Made by a program: the position numbers and the translations under genes. From contig CACVBU010000053.1 of NCBI GenBank assembly GCA_902728285.1, positions 1,235,000-1,298,999 of the forward strand: DNA of 64,000 bases. The letters are read 5' to 3'. Of the stretch, positions 12,371 through 23,900 are shown one piece after another. Numbering within the stretch: position 1 is the first letter of the stretch; each line of letters starts with the position of its first letter. The notes under the pieces were generated by a model. That model saw only the letters and a program-made list of their open reading frames with translations, was not told the origin of the DNA and made no database searches. This stretch comes from Clytia hemisphaerica. Lineage: Eukaryota; Cnidaria; Hydrozoa; Leptothecata; Clytiidae.

Positions 12371-13015
12371 AATAGACCTTTTTTCAAAGAGGCCAGACGT
12401 CCGCGCTTGATAGGATCGATCATCGGAACGGCTCGATGACGGATCGATAAGTGATCGATGGATTACTTAACAATCCGGATAGGAGATCGATGGAAGATTC
12501 AGCCATTAAAAAGTCTTGAGTATCGATCCTTCGTTGATCCGTTATCGAGCTAGTATTTCAATCGAGTATATCGATTCGTCAACGATCGTTAATCGATTCG
12601 TCATCGATCGTTAATCGATTTGTTATTGATCGTAAATCGAGTATAAGTCGATAGGGTCGATAAGATCGATAAAAGATCGATGATAGATCGATAAATAATC
12701 GATAACTAATCATAAGCTTAAAAAAATCTTGAGTATCGATCCTCTATCGATCTCCTATCCGGATCGTTAAGTAATCCATCGATCACATACCGATCCGCCA
12801 TCAAGCCGTTCCGATGATCGATCCTATCGGGCGCGGACGTCTGGAAGAGGCCACCCTGTTGAATAATTATGTAGTCCAGCAGAAAAACAATGATAAAACC
12901 ATGCATAATTATTACAATATGCATGATACAGTAATTATGCATGGCTCTATCATTGTTTTTATGGCTGGAGTATATAATTATTCAACAAGACGTCCTTTTT
13001 AAAAAAAGGTCCATT
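12371..13015. mobile_element. AATAGACC-ended element with palindromic right arm
   Basis: The left end at 12371 (AATAGACCTTTTTTCAAAGA) matches the ends of the 2542-5570 element, and the right end finishes at about 13015. The right part, 12851-13015, is itself a fold-back around TATGCATGATACAG, with TTGAATAATTATGTA arms. The middle is another element (12393-12844) inserted 22 bp inside the left end. Confidence 0.75.
12393..12844. mobile_element. CCAGACGT fold-back element rich in GATCGAT, TSD AAGAGG
   Basis: Ends CCAGACGTCCGCGC and GCGCGGACGTCTGG are inverted, and the arms stay alike for over 100 bp. AAGAGG flanks both sides (12387-12392, 12845-12850). The whole 452 bp is dominated by GATCGAT and ATCGAT words. 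Smallest of the three CCAG-ended elements. Confidence 0.85.
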
Positions 13016-13386
13016 CAATTGCCTGGAAATTCATACATTTTCTTCTCTCGCCTTGGAAATTTCGAATTTTGGTGAAAACTTTTGCCCACGGAAATACTGT
13101 GTCGCCTGCCCCCTGTTACAGGCAAATTCTGGAATGGCCCAATTAGACTAGACCTGCCAGTCAAAACTTATTTTTCAAAACCTATGCCATTTGAAAGCCC
13201 TTATGCTTGCCTTATCATAAGAGAAAAAGTGAGGAGGCAAATTTTTTTAGCTCTTGAGATACCGTCAATTGCTCTAGCTTGCTGCTTGGGACTATCTGAC
13301 AAAACATGGGTAGCCCAGACGTAATTAATTACAATTTTAATTGAACAGTTTGCAATTACCGAACTAATCGAACTTTGTTGAACTTA

Positions 13387-13971
13387 GGGGTCACTCACAT
13401 ATCGATTCTTCCCACGATTAACGTCAAATTGACGCTAATTTGAAACCCCCCACCCCCACCTCTTAACGTCAAAGTTCAAAAATTATCAAAAATTGATGAA
13501 AATTTTTTCACTTTCATTGTTGTTTCGTCAGCCATCTTTAATTTCGCTACGGCTTGCTCAGGCAGTTTACATTTAAAAGATAATGGAGATAATTTCTAAA
13601 CTTTTTTCAGAAAGTTGCCAGAATTAATTATCTCCATAATCAAAATCAACAGAAAAGCCGCATTTCACAAAAAAAAGACCGACCGTCGGCGAAATTCAAG
13701 GGTCGTGCGGACTGTCTGAACAAAAGGAACTCGAGACGTAAACATCTGGCCGTTTGTTTTGGTTAAAATTTCTGTAAAATAGCGAAGCGAACGAATATTT
13801 AGGTATGTAAAAGGAGGAAAAGAAATATGGAAAGTAACATTTGTCACAGAATAAACTTATTAAAAATCGATATTTCTGGTAAAATTTCTTAGCGTCAAAG
13901 ACTCTAACCCACCCACCCCTTCGCGTCAATTTGGCGTTAGTCGTGGGAAGAATCGATATGTGAGTGACCCC
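13387..13971. mobile_element. PIF/Harbinger-like MITE, 585 bp, TSD TTA
   Basis: Inverted ends GGGGTCACTCACATATCGAT (13387) and its complement (to 13971) continue for about 31 bp through CTTCCCACGA. TTA precedes and follows the element (13384-13386, 13972-13974). GGG-type ends and a TTA duplication are typical of PIF/Harbinger. The frame inside the element has no recognisable product. Confidence 0.8.
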
Positions 13972-14598
13972 TTAATCGAACGACAAAAGTTTGATTAAAT
14001 TCTTTAATCAAACTTTTCAAAAGTCGCTAAAATTGTGAGTATTCGATTAAGTTCAACAAAACATATATTACAACCTACTAAGGAGAGTTGTATCCTAATT
14101 TGGAGATTTAGGTATCCTAAATAGGAGAGCAGACACTTTGACCGGAATTTTTGAGGTTACTGCTTCGATCCGCGTTTGGAAAACTATGCAAACCTTTTCT
14201 TCATTGAGACTTGCACCACTGAGCAAAATTTCAAGTATTTTCTCTGGCGAGTTCCTCAAAAATTAACATCCTTAATAATCTGCCGTTCAGAGCCTAAAAT
14301 TTTGCAAACACGAGCTAAATATTTGTTTTTCTCTTTACGGAACGTCCCGCTACGGTCCGATTTTCGCACAAAAAAAGCGTTTGTGTATGCTAGTTAGCAC
14401 ATTTGAGTGGTGTTTTGGGCTATAGTTTTGCATCCTGCCAGCAAAACTCAATGAAATTCAGTACACAATCTCATTTGCTTATTATTTACATCTTGGAAGT
14501 GGTAAGATGGCGCGGATGTCTCTGGTTGGTGAAAAATACAGGTTTTTTATTTTTTAGTATCCTAATTAGGATGTTGTTTGCTATTTTGGATACTTTTT

Positions 14599-15300
14599 GG
14601 ACCTACCCCGGTGGGGTGGAGGTCCTATAAATTAACCCGTGTTCGTTAGTTAGTTAGTTAGTTCGTTAGTTACCAACTTTTCTCGAGATTGGCTCATTCA
14701 ATTTTTCTGATTTTTTGCACAAAGGTGCATTACTATAAACCCTCGAATGTGACGGAGCCCGATTTTCGAAAAAAAAATTTTTCCGGCCGGTAGAACCGGA
14801 AATGTCCCGAAAAAAGTGGTTTTTTGAGATTTTCTCGAGATTTTATCATTAGTTTTTTGCGATTTTTTGCACATAGATGCACATTAGTACTGCCGAAAAG
14901 GTGTCGAAAACCGTTTGCCGAAAAAAAATTTTTTCCAGTCTGTAGAACCGGAAATGTGCCGGAAATCGTCGTTTTTTCACATTTCCGTCACATTTTTTCA
15001 ACTTATTTAATTGTTTCTTTACAGAAAAATGTTCTTTATGATGATGCCCAAAACTTAGCATCGTTTCATTTCCAAAAAAATCATCCTTTGAATCCGAAGC
15101 CATTTGAATTTTTTGCTTCAGTTTTAATTTTCTCTGAATGATTGATTTAATAAAGTGTCGATATTATTTTTCTTTCACCGTTAAACATCGATGCGTTTCT
15201 TAATTGCTTTCTCCGTTCCAATAGATATATAAATCGAAATTTAAAATTATACATTACTTCCATTAAATTCTAATTATTCGTTTTATAAATAGGTAGGTCC
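14599..15300. mobile_element. GGACCTACC-ended element with short TTAG/TTCG tract
   Basis: Short inverted ends GGACCTACC (14599) and GGTAGGTCC (to 15300). Near the left end is TATAAATTAACC, then a GTTAG/TTCG tract (about 14643-14668), then TTACCAACTTTT and CGAGATTGGCTCATT. A second copy with the same order lies at 40517-41471, and a fragment with a greatly expanded TTCG tract at 56943-57245. Outside it, 14065-14125 and 15325-15380 carry the word GTATCCTAATT several times in roughly inverted arrangement, suggesting an older enclosing element. Confidence 0.65.
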
Positions 15301-15459
15301 ATTAAAGTATTACTTGTTTCCTTGTTTATATCCAATTTAAGATACTCTCCTAAGTAGGAGAGATTGTTGAAGGTATCCTAATTTGCACTTGTTCTTGACT
15401 GTATTAAGTTCGACAAAGCTCGACAACCAGAAATGTTTGACAAATTCAACACAACAAAA

Positions 15460-16070
15460 AATGAACTCCTTAAGGTACAACCGTGGACGGCCCCCTGGGG
15501 TCCCGGCCGAGGTCCAAGGGGTCTAATTGGTGCCCACTGTTCAGGGGGTGTGACGGTACACATCTGTACCGTTGGGGGCCTTCAAAGTTCCTCAAAAGCC
15601 AGCAAAAATTGCCAAAAATGACCTCCTCAATTGAGGCTGCTACCAATTGAAGCCTCTACAGCCCTCCACAGCCCCCCATAGCCCTTCGGACCCCTTTGGG
15701 TACCCTCTGCCTTGCTCTCTCTCAAAGCCAGCATCCTCCATCAGTGCTCCAAAGCCTTTAAAAGGCTTGGAAAGGCTTGAAAATTGGCAAAAATTGGTCA
15801 AAATTGGTCAAAGTTCCTCAAAGCGTCGCCAAAAGCCGGCAAAAATTGGAAAATTGGCAAAAATTGGTCAAAATTGGGAAAAATGACCTCATTTGGGCAC
15901 CACTGTGGACAGCCCCTGGGGGTCCCGGCCGAGGTTCCGGGAGTTTGATTGGTGCCCACTGGTCAGGGGGGATGTGAGGGTACACGCCTGCACCAGCAGG
16001 GGTGCTTCAAAGTTCCTCAAAGTGTCGTCAAAGGCCGGCAAAAAAGGCAATCGAATTACACGCAAGTGGA
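15460..16070. repeat. GC-rich two-copy repeat with AAAATTGG words
   Basis: The segment around GGTCCCGGCCGAGGT occurs at about 15508 and again at about 15924, each followed by GGTGCCCACT and CTTCAAAGTTCCTCAAA. Between them (15780-15890) the word AAAATTGGTC/AAAATTGGCA is iterated. Long frames cross it only because stops are rare in the GC-rich repeat, and no protein family is recognised. Confidence 0.6.
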
Positions 16071-16274
16071 GCGGCCTTCAGTTGCACTGATTTTCTCAAA
16101 TTTTTGTTCGATTGCGAACTTGACAAAGTTCAATTAAGTTTGATTAATGTAATCGAACTAATCGAACTGTCGAGGTCTCTTTAAAAAAAGTTTGATTAAG
16201 CATTAATCGGCCAACAAAGCTCGACAAAGTTTGATTAAAAATACCGTTCGATTAGTTTGATTAATTACGTCTGG

Positions 16275-17036
16275 GGTAACGCCTCCAGAGGAAGTATATA
16301 ACACTGTGTGTGGGCACGGGCTAGGCAGCAAATTGGTAAAGTGCCGAACGTTTTTGCATTATTTCAAGTTACTTTCCATATTTCTTTTTCCTCATTTTAT
16401 ATATACCGTGAGTGGTCCTAAATCTGACAGCCCTGCCTAATTCCGACCCCCCAAATAACTGTTATGAAAAAAATTCTATGTTTACAAACATTCCCTCTCC
16501 AAGTTGAACAATAAACTATTGCAAGAACTCTTGAAACAAAACATCTAGCCTGGAAATCCAAGCGTTAAACTTTATTCACAGTCTAGTATATGATATTTTT
16601 GCTGCTTGTTTAACGCTTGATGCAGGTAACTCCCCTGCAGGGACATTTTTCCCTGCAATGCAGGTTCAGTCTGATTATAGCCAGATTTTGTGCGTATTAC
16701 TTAGCAGTACTTTTGCGCGCATTTTGATAATTTCGATGCACGCACATAATTTATGGAAAAAGCTGACACTGCAGAAAAAAGGAAAACAAATGAAAATGAA
16801 AAGAATTGTTCATATAGAAACAAAATCGCTGCTGACTGGAAGTCTAAATAATACATGTGGCTGATGTTTTGATGTGGTTTTCAGTAGTTTTGAAAGTCTT
16901 TAGAGCTTGTGAAAGAGTTTTTATGGTAAGTTTGATTATGTGTGTTTGCCTGGGTTTCCAAAGTTCAGAAAGTCTGTCAATGGGAATCAAAACTATAAAG
17001 TAAAAAAATTAATGACCGCACTGTCATCATTGACAA
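16275..17036. other. Spacer with an old CCTGGG-family repeat copy (minus)
   Basis: No gene seen. About 16770-16985, read on the minus strand, matches repeats at 29505-29860 and 59464-59800 in order: GACAGACTTTCTGAACTTTGG, then ACCCAGGC, then ACACATAATC, then CATCAAAACATCAGCCACAT. A small palindrome, CCCTGCAGGGA, lies at about 16632-16645. Confidence 0.5.
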
Positions 17037-17300
17037 TGGGCTTTTCCAGAAAAATTCGTTCATGGGGGGTGGAGGATATATTATTTTTTCTGTGATCTAC
17101 CCCTGGACATTTCGATTTTTCACCCCCTGGACACGTGTTTTACCCATGGACAAGCATCAAATTGAACCCCTGGACACAAATATTTACCCCTGGACATCGC
17201 AGATTCACCCCATGGACATGGCAGTTTTTCAGGGTTTTTTCAATACCCCTGGACAATATATCCTCCACCCCCATGAATGGTTTTTTTCTGGAAGAGCCCA
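17037..17300. mobile_element. MITE of the CCCCTGGA iterated-word type
   Basis: Inverted ends TGGGCTTTTCCAG (17037) and CTGGAAGAGCCCA (to 17300). Just inside, a G-run plus GGAGGATATATT is mirrored by AATATATCCTCC plus a C-run. The body is the word CCCCTGGACA (or CCATGGACA) repeated about seven times at 15-30 bp spacing. The frame of 110 codons across it is a by-product of the repeat. Confidence 0.75.
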
Positions 17301-17946
17301 ATTTATAAAACAAAGGATTTTCTGTGAAAAGCCTGTAAACATTCCAACAACTTACATCGAAATGATCTATCACAGCTCAGTCTACCATTTTTAGCGCGGT
17401 CCGAGGATTGAGCCGAGAACGCTTGCAGAACACCCGCGAGCTCTCGTGCGGATGAAAAACTTCAATCTGTCAATCATTTTCTCAAGTGAAGAGTACGCAA
17501 AGCAATTTTCTTTCATTTTCAAAGCTCTACAAAATAGGATAGGTTTTGAAAAAAATATTAAAATTTGAAAAATCTTCTGGAGTTATTCACGGTGAATTTT
17601 TTTCCGCACAAAGCATTGTGGGGAATTCTTGGGGGTCAAATCTAAATTTTCATGTGAAGCCGATATCGTCTATTGCAAAGCAACTTCAGGTTTTGGACAC
17701 TTGAAATAAGAAATGTAAAGCATAATTTGGTTATTTTGGGTATCATTGATTACCTAAAACAGGAGTAAGTTTAGTAAATATAGGTATATTCGATTGCACT
17801 TAATGGCAAATTACATCACAAAGATTCTAAAAAATTTACGCCTGCAACGCTATCTGCCTTGCTTTACTCATAATTTTTGACAAAGCTTTTCATATTCGTA
17901 TTTCGAACCCTAAAGTAACAATTGAATATTTTTAGATTGAAAAAAA
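17301..17946. promoter_or_regulatory. Region upstream of the ABCD gene
   Basis: About 650 bp between a MITE and the ABCD start codon; it presumably holds the promoter and 5' UTR. No convincing TATA box or known site was identified. The A-run before the ATG (AAAAAAATGA) gives an A at -3, a usable initiation context. Confidence 0.3.
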
Positions 17947-20900
17947 ATGAACAATCTTCTGTCAGCAAAAGGGACAAAGAAGTTTATTCGACACTTGGCC
18001 AAAACACAACCAACTGCGTTCAATACCCTTGTTGCAACTGCTGGAGCCTATGGAGTTTACTATGCTTATGCAAAACTGAAAAACAGAGACAACAATGAGA
18101 CTATTAAAGGGTTCTCGTCATACAATCCACAGGAAATGGACAAGAATGAGGAAAACAACAAAGGAACAAAGAAGCGTTACCAAATCAATAAGGAATATTA
18201 CGAGAAACTGATGCAAATCATTAAAATTATTCTTCCAGGAGTTTGGACTAAAGAATTTGCATTTTTGTCAGCACATACAATAGCTTTGATTTGCCGTGCT
18301 TTTTTATCAATTTATGTTGCAACATTGGATGGTAAACTTGCTAAATGTATTGTAGAAAAGAAATTGATGCGGTTTTTGTATTTACTCACACAATGGATCG
18401 GGATTGCAGTACCGGCAACTTTTATCAATTCTCTACTGAAATACCTTGAAGGAAAACTGTCCTTGGCTTTCCGAACACAGCTGGTTCGACATGCTTATAA
18501 ACTTTATTTTGACAAACAAACCTACTACAAAGTAGGAAATCTTGATTCAAGGCTATCTTCTCCTGATGAATCTTTGACCGAGGATTTGCGATTATTTTGT
18601 GATTCTATTGCTCACTTATACTCACACATGACCAAACCAATACTGGATTTGCTCCTCGTCTGTATGACACTCAGCAAAATGTCCAATAAAAGAGGACAGT
18701 CGTGGATTCAACCTATCAGTATTGCATCTCTGGTCACAGTCACCACTGGTCACATCTTGAAGATGAGCTCACCAGCATTTGGGAAACTTGTATCAGAAGA
18801 ATCCTCAAGACGTGGAACTTTGAGAACAGTCCATTCACGTGTTATCACCAACTCAGAAGAAATAGCATTTTACGGTGGACACAAGGTATAATTGATTATG
18901 ATATTTTAAAACCCTTACTCTAGAGTTTGGATGAGTTTCAGTTTGCCAAGGTCAACGGCAAGTTTAAGAATTCGGGAGTATTTTAGAGGAATAACCAACG
19001 AACTTAGTTTCATTTTCAGTTGTTTTAATGGACCATTCCAATAAATTTCCATACAGGGGGGCTGGATCAGGCTGGATGAACTTTTTCAAGTCAAAAAACA
19101 TTTGTTGGAAATGTTTGGATACCCCCTGGAAAATCGGTGGAAGAACTAATACCAGTTTTTGACCCCCTGGAAAATATACACATAATTACCCTCTGGAAAT
19201 GCCCCCCCCCCTATATGGATATAAAATAAAATGGCCCAATAGTTAAGAACGAAGAAGAAACAGCCTTCCTAGATTTTGAGGTTTGAATTGGTTAAAATAT
19301 GAGCTATATTTTAGGTCCACAAATATAAAATATTTAGCACCAAATATCAATAGCTTTTCAATGCTTGGACAGCCGTAAGAATGTTTTTATGTATGAGGCT
19401 GAAAAGCACTCAGTCCAAATTAATAACACACACATTTTATGTATTTTAGGTTGAGCACAATCTTTTACAAAAGACATATCAATCGCTTGCTGGTCAAATC
19501 AATTTGATTCTAAGAAAAAAATTATGGTACGTGATGTTGGAGCAGTTCTTGATGAAGTATGTGTGGAGTGCTTCAGGACTTATTATGGTTTCTCTACCTA
19601 TTATGCTTGGGAAAGGTATTATTGAATGTCTTTTTTCAAATCATGCTCGCAGTTTTCGTTGGTTTCAAATAAGCTAAAATTTCTTACCATTTTCTACAAC
19701 AATGATTGCTAAGTGAGAGCTTAGGTATGAAGACATAAAGGTCCACAATGTTAGATTCAGTCTAGCTAGCACAGTATAAAGTTGTCCTAGAACCTTAGAC
19801 TAGACTAAAAAGAAGTTTGCCGTCACTGGACCCTAGATTTTGGAGGTGGGTCAGTCGGTCAGAAATTTTTTTTATTTTGGTCATTCAATTTTTGTCTACA
19901 TTTTGTAATTTTTGTTAAAAAAAAATTATCTTTGTCGAAATAGCAATAAAAGCTTTTAGGTTGGCAAGTTTAGAGAAGAGTCAGTCAGCCAGCTGACCGC
20001 AAACCAACCAACAGTCCAGCCTTATTGATCATTCTTCAAAGCGATTTTCAATACACCTGATAGCAGTTGTTGTATACCCCCTTCAACTGACATTGTTATA
20101 TCTTATTCTTAAAAAAAAAGATTGCGAAAGGTTTTCAATCCCCACTCAACCTCTTAACTTTAACAGAATGGAGAAGTGCACTGAATCTGTCCATAAGTAA
20201 AACGCACTCATTAAAACTCATTCTAAGAGTATTTTATATTCTTTTGTCAGATGTTTCTGGGTCAATGTCAGAGCAAATCAGTGAAAGAAGTCAAGCATTC
20301 ACCACATCAAGAAATCTATTGTTGTCTGGTGCTGATGCTGTGGAAAGAATCATGACATCATTTAAAGAGGTAGGACATTAAAAATCCTTTACAAGAAAAT
20401 AAATAAGAAGTCAAAGCGGCATGAAGGAAGGCCTGGCGGCATGAAGGCCCGGCAGCATGAAGGCCCGCCGACATGAGGGCCCAGCAACATGAAGGCCCAG
20501 CGACATAGCAATAATAGTCGAATGTTTGTTTGGTGATTGTTACAAGGCGCTGTTTCTTCCAAAAATGAATTTGAATTGACAAAGCGCTGGTTCTCCAAAA
20601 ACGAACATACAGCACTAGGGACAGCGACATGCTAATTTAAGCCTAATGCTGGGCCAATAAAAGAATAATTGAACATTTATGTAATAATTTGAGACATTTT
20701 ATGCAAACTGTGATTGTCTATTTTGCTAGCTATCGAACTAGCTGGTTACACTAAACGCGTACATAGAATAATTAAAAAAAAATCATTTATAAAAAGTATG
20801 AAACTTTGTTTGCAAACTATGATTTTGCCTTCTTCTAGATCATCGAACTAGCTGGTTACACAGAGCGAGTACATTCGATGCTCAGCGTATTTGAGGACAT

Positions 20901-23900
20901 TCACAAGGAGCACTACATCCGTCTCCCAGCATCCAAGAGTTTTTCCACAGTAGAAGAGCACTTAGAAGATGCTTCAGAAGATCACATTGTTTTCTCACAT
21001 GGTCAGGTGGTCCCATTGAATTCGTTACCCAGAACCACACCAACGTGGACTGATGGAGATATCGTATTGAGACAGGTTCCCATTATTGCACCAAGTGGAG
21101 ATGTGGTTTGCCCGAGCCTCAGCATCAAGGTTTGAATTTTAGATTCTCTTTTTAACTGGCATGAAGTATCTTCATTTTAATGAACAGTCACTAAAGCCAT
21201 AGAGGCCAGAAGTTTAGTTTTTAAAACCTTAGTTTTTAATCTAAAAGCTTACAATTAAAATCTTTAGCTTACTGGTAGGAATCTCTGAATTTTACCATAG
21301 AAAAAGCTGAAGTCTGTCAGGTTTTCTGTCTGTAGACCAATATCTGCTGTTGAATTCTCAGTACCAACCAAGCCTTTAAAGTAGAAAAATCGTAGAATTT
21401 GATTCTAATTTTGAACATTTCAGATTCACCAAACATTATTGAGTATTATTAAAATTAAACACCATTCATCTTTTTTAGATTAGCCCTGGGTCTCACTTTC
21501 TGATCACTGGACCAAACGGTTGTGGTAAAAGTTCCTTGTTCCGCATCTTAAGTGGACTATGGCCGGTGTATGGAGGAGGTCAACTTTCCATTCCTTATCC
21601 ATCAGATACATTCTACATTCCACAAAGGTTAGTTGGGAAATTTTTCTAAGCTACCTATAAACAGCCAATTTACTTTTGACTGCAGAAATTGTTTTCAAAA
21701 GGTCCAAAGGACAGCTTACTCTCACACTTTTTTGAGCTGGAAATCTAGATGTATAAGTGAAATTCAAAATTGTAAAGAGAAGTCTTATCAGGGGTTCAGA
21801 AAGATGTAAATTTCATGAAGTTAAAAATAAAATAAAAATAAATGATAGCCTATCCAGCGAGTATCTCACCAAAAATCTATAACATATGTTACTGCATAGG
21901 AAAAAAGTCAAATAAAAGCTAAGACTTTCGATCTTGTATTATTTTTTTGTAGACCTTACATGACTCTTGGTACATTGCGTGATCAAGTGATTTATCCTGA
22001 CAGCATTGGTGAAATGAAACGAAAAGGATGGACTGACGAAACTCTGGAAGGTATCCTGGAGCAAGTGTATCTCAAATATGTCATCGAAAGAGAAGGAGGT
22101 GTGAATTGTTTTTTTTTTCAAATTTAGACTTTCTTTTTACACTCATCTCAGGTCTTAAAGACTATTCCGAGTGTCCCTTTGTTGACCCATACCAAATAAT
22201 TATGACCCCCCTTTAAATATGACTGACTTGATAAAACATGGTGAAAAATAAGAACTGAACATGAAAAAATAGATTTGCAATATACTCTATTTTCAAATAA
22301 AAACGTTGCCAAATCTATTTTACCTTCCAAAAAACTACTAGAATCCGGCCGCCTAAGCAAAATTTAAGAATCAACAATTACCATAGACAATAGGCAATTT
22401 ATTCGCGCCATCTAGTCTATAAAAGGTTTGACCATGGGCTAACTCAACTGAAACTTCTCGTTGCAATATGAAGAAAGCAATACAGATCTGTCGATGAAGG
22501 CCAAAACCTACCTTTCTAAAAGAAAAAGTTTAACAGCTGAACCCAAAACTTGCAAATCAATCCAAAGAAAAAATATATACGACAAAATCAATAATAAAGA
22601 TCATTGATGGAAATAGTTCAAAACAAATGCTCGAATACTACCACTATCCAAGTCTAGTGTAAAAACTGCCACTTAGTACACATCCATCGACCAAATGCCA
22701 CACACCTAAAAATAACCATTTCCATCCGACATACACATTTTAAAAGACAAATCCAATAAAATGACAAATCCGCTACCAATATTGTAAGGGTATATAAGTA
22801 GCTCAATTTCGACCCTTGTTGCTGGACTGGCTTTTATGTACCAAGAATAATTTACAATAGGGAGAATAGGTTTTATAACAGAGAAGCTAAACTCTCCCTC
22901 GGTCTTTTCTCAACAGGTTTTGACACCGTCAGTGATTGGATGGACGTTTTATCGGGTGGTGAGAAACAACGCATGGGCATGGCTAGAATGTTTTACCACA
23001 AGTAAGCTCTTTTTATGAGACTCTAAAAGGTGTATGATTATTGACCACATTCTGCTTGAGTTCTGAGTGGTGTGTGAGCAAGCACTTTGTGATAGTAGTA
23101 TAGCCGTTGAGCGGCCGTAGCATGAAGGTAGAGCATCCAGCTACGGTGCGCAAGGTTGTGGGTTCGATCCCCAGCTGTGTCATACAAAAGATTCCCAAAA
23201 TGGTACTCGATGCCTCTCTGCTTGATGCTCAGCAATCAAAGAGACGGGTCAATGGTAAGTGGAGAAATCAAGGGAAAGGTGTGGCGCCCTCCCTTACCTT
23301 CGGGTAGACAGCTAGAGAATAGGGAGCCTTCGGGTCACCCTCGACTGCGACTTGCCATTGAATTTACAATTTTGAAGGTGATCTTGGATGGGAAATGAAG
23401 CCTATTTCTCACCTAAAAAGTTGCAAAAAAAAAACCTTTCCTTTTTCATTATTTTCATAGTTTCTGCGCATAAAGGTATCATTATATTTATTGCCTGAAA
23501 AAGATTTAAAATACGGATTTAATACATATACCTCATCGGCCCTTTTAACGCCGGCCCTTTTCACGCCAAAGACCCAAAAATAACGCCAACAATAAGGGCC
23601 GGCGTAAAAAAGGCCGATAATGTACCACAAATAATGCAGCTGTTTCCCCCTTAAAGTACGATCTCATATGTTTTTCTTGCCATTTTAGGCCAAAATTTGC
23701 ATTATTGGATGAATGTACTAGTGCAGTCAGTATAGATGTCGAAGGAAAGATGTACCAAGCAGCTAAGGACAGTGGTATCACTTTATTAACCATCACACAT
23801 AGACCGTCGCTGTGGTATGTTTCAGTTTTATATTGTTCGATTCTCTTGGTTTCTTCACCTCTTACCTACGCGGGAATTAGTTTTGGCGTTTTCCGCGGTT

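Larger units (their letters stand above)
13315..16274. mobile_element. CCAGACGT-ended composite element, 3 kb
   Basis: Left end CCAGACGTAATTAATTAC (13315) and right end ATTAATTACGTCTGG (to 16274) are inverted. Flanks GGTAGC (13309-13314) and GGTAAC (16275-16280) give a 6-bp duplication with one mismatch. Subterminal arms carry TAATCGAAC and TTTGATTAA words. Inside are a Harbinger-like MITE (13387-13971), a GGACCTACC-ended element (14599-15300) and a GC-richer two-copy repeat (15460-16070). No transposase was seen. The insertion hit a sequence resembling the left end of the MITE at 30201. Confidence 0.78.

Noticed and set aside
15433..16184. Overlapping frames in the GC-rich repeat
   Set aside because: Several frames are open at once, composition follows the repeat and no domain is visible.
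23108..23185. tRNA gene
   Set aside because: A- and B-boxes are present, but acceptor stems do not pair, and a second dispersed copy extends past the tRNA part, so it is a SINE.
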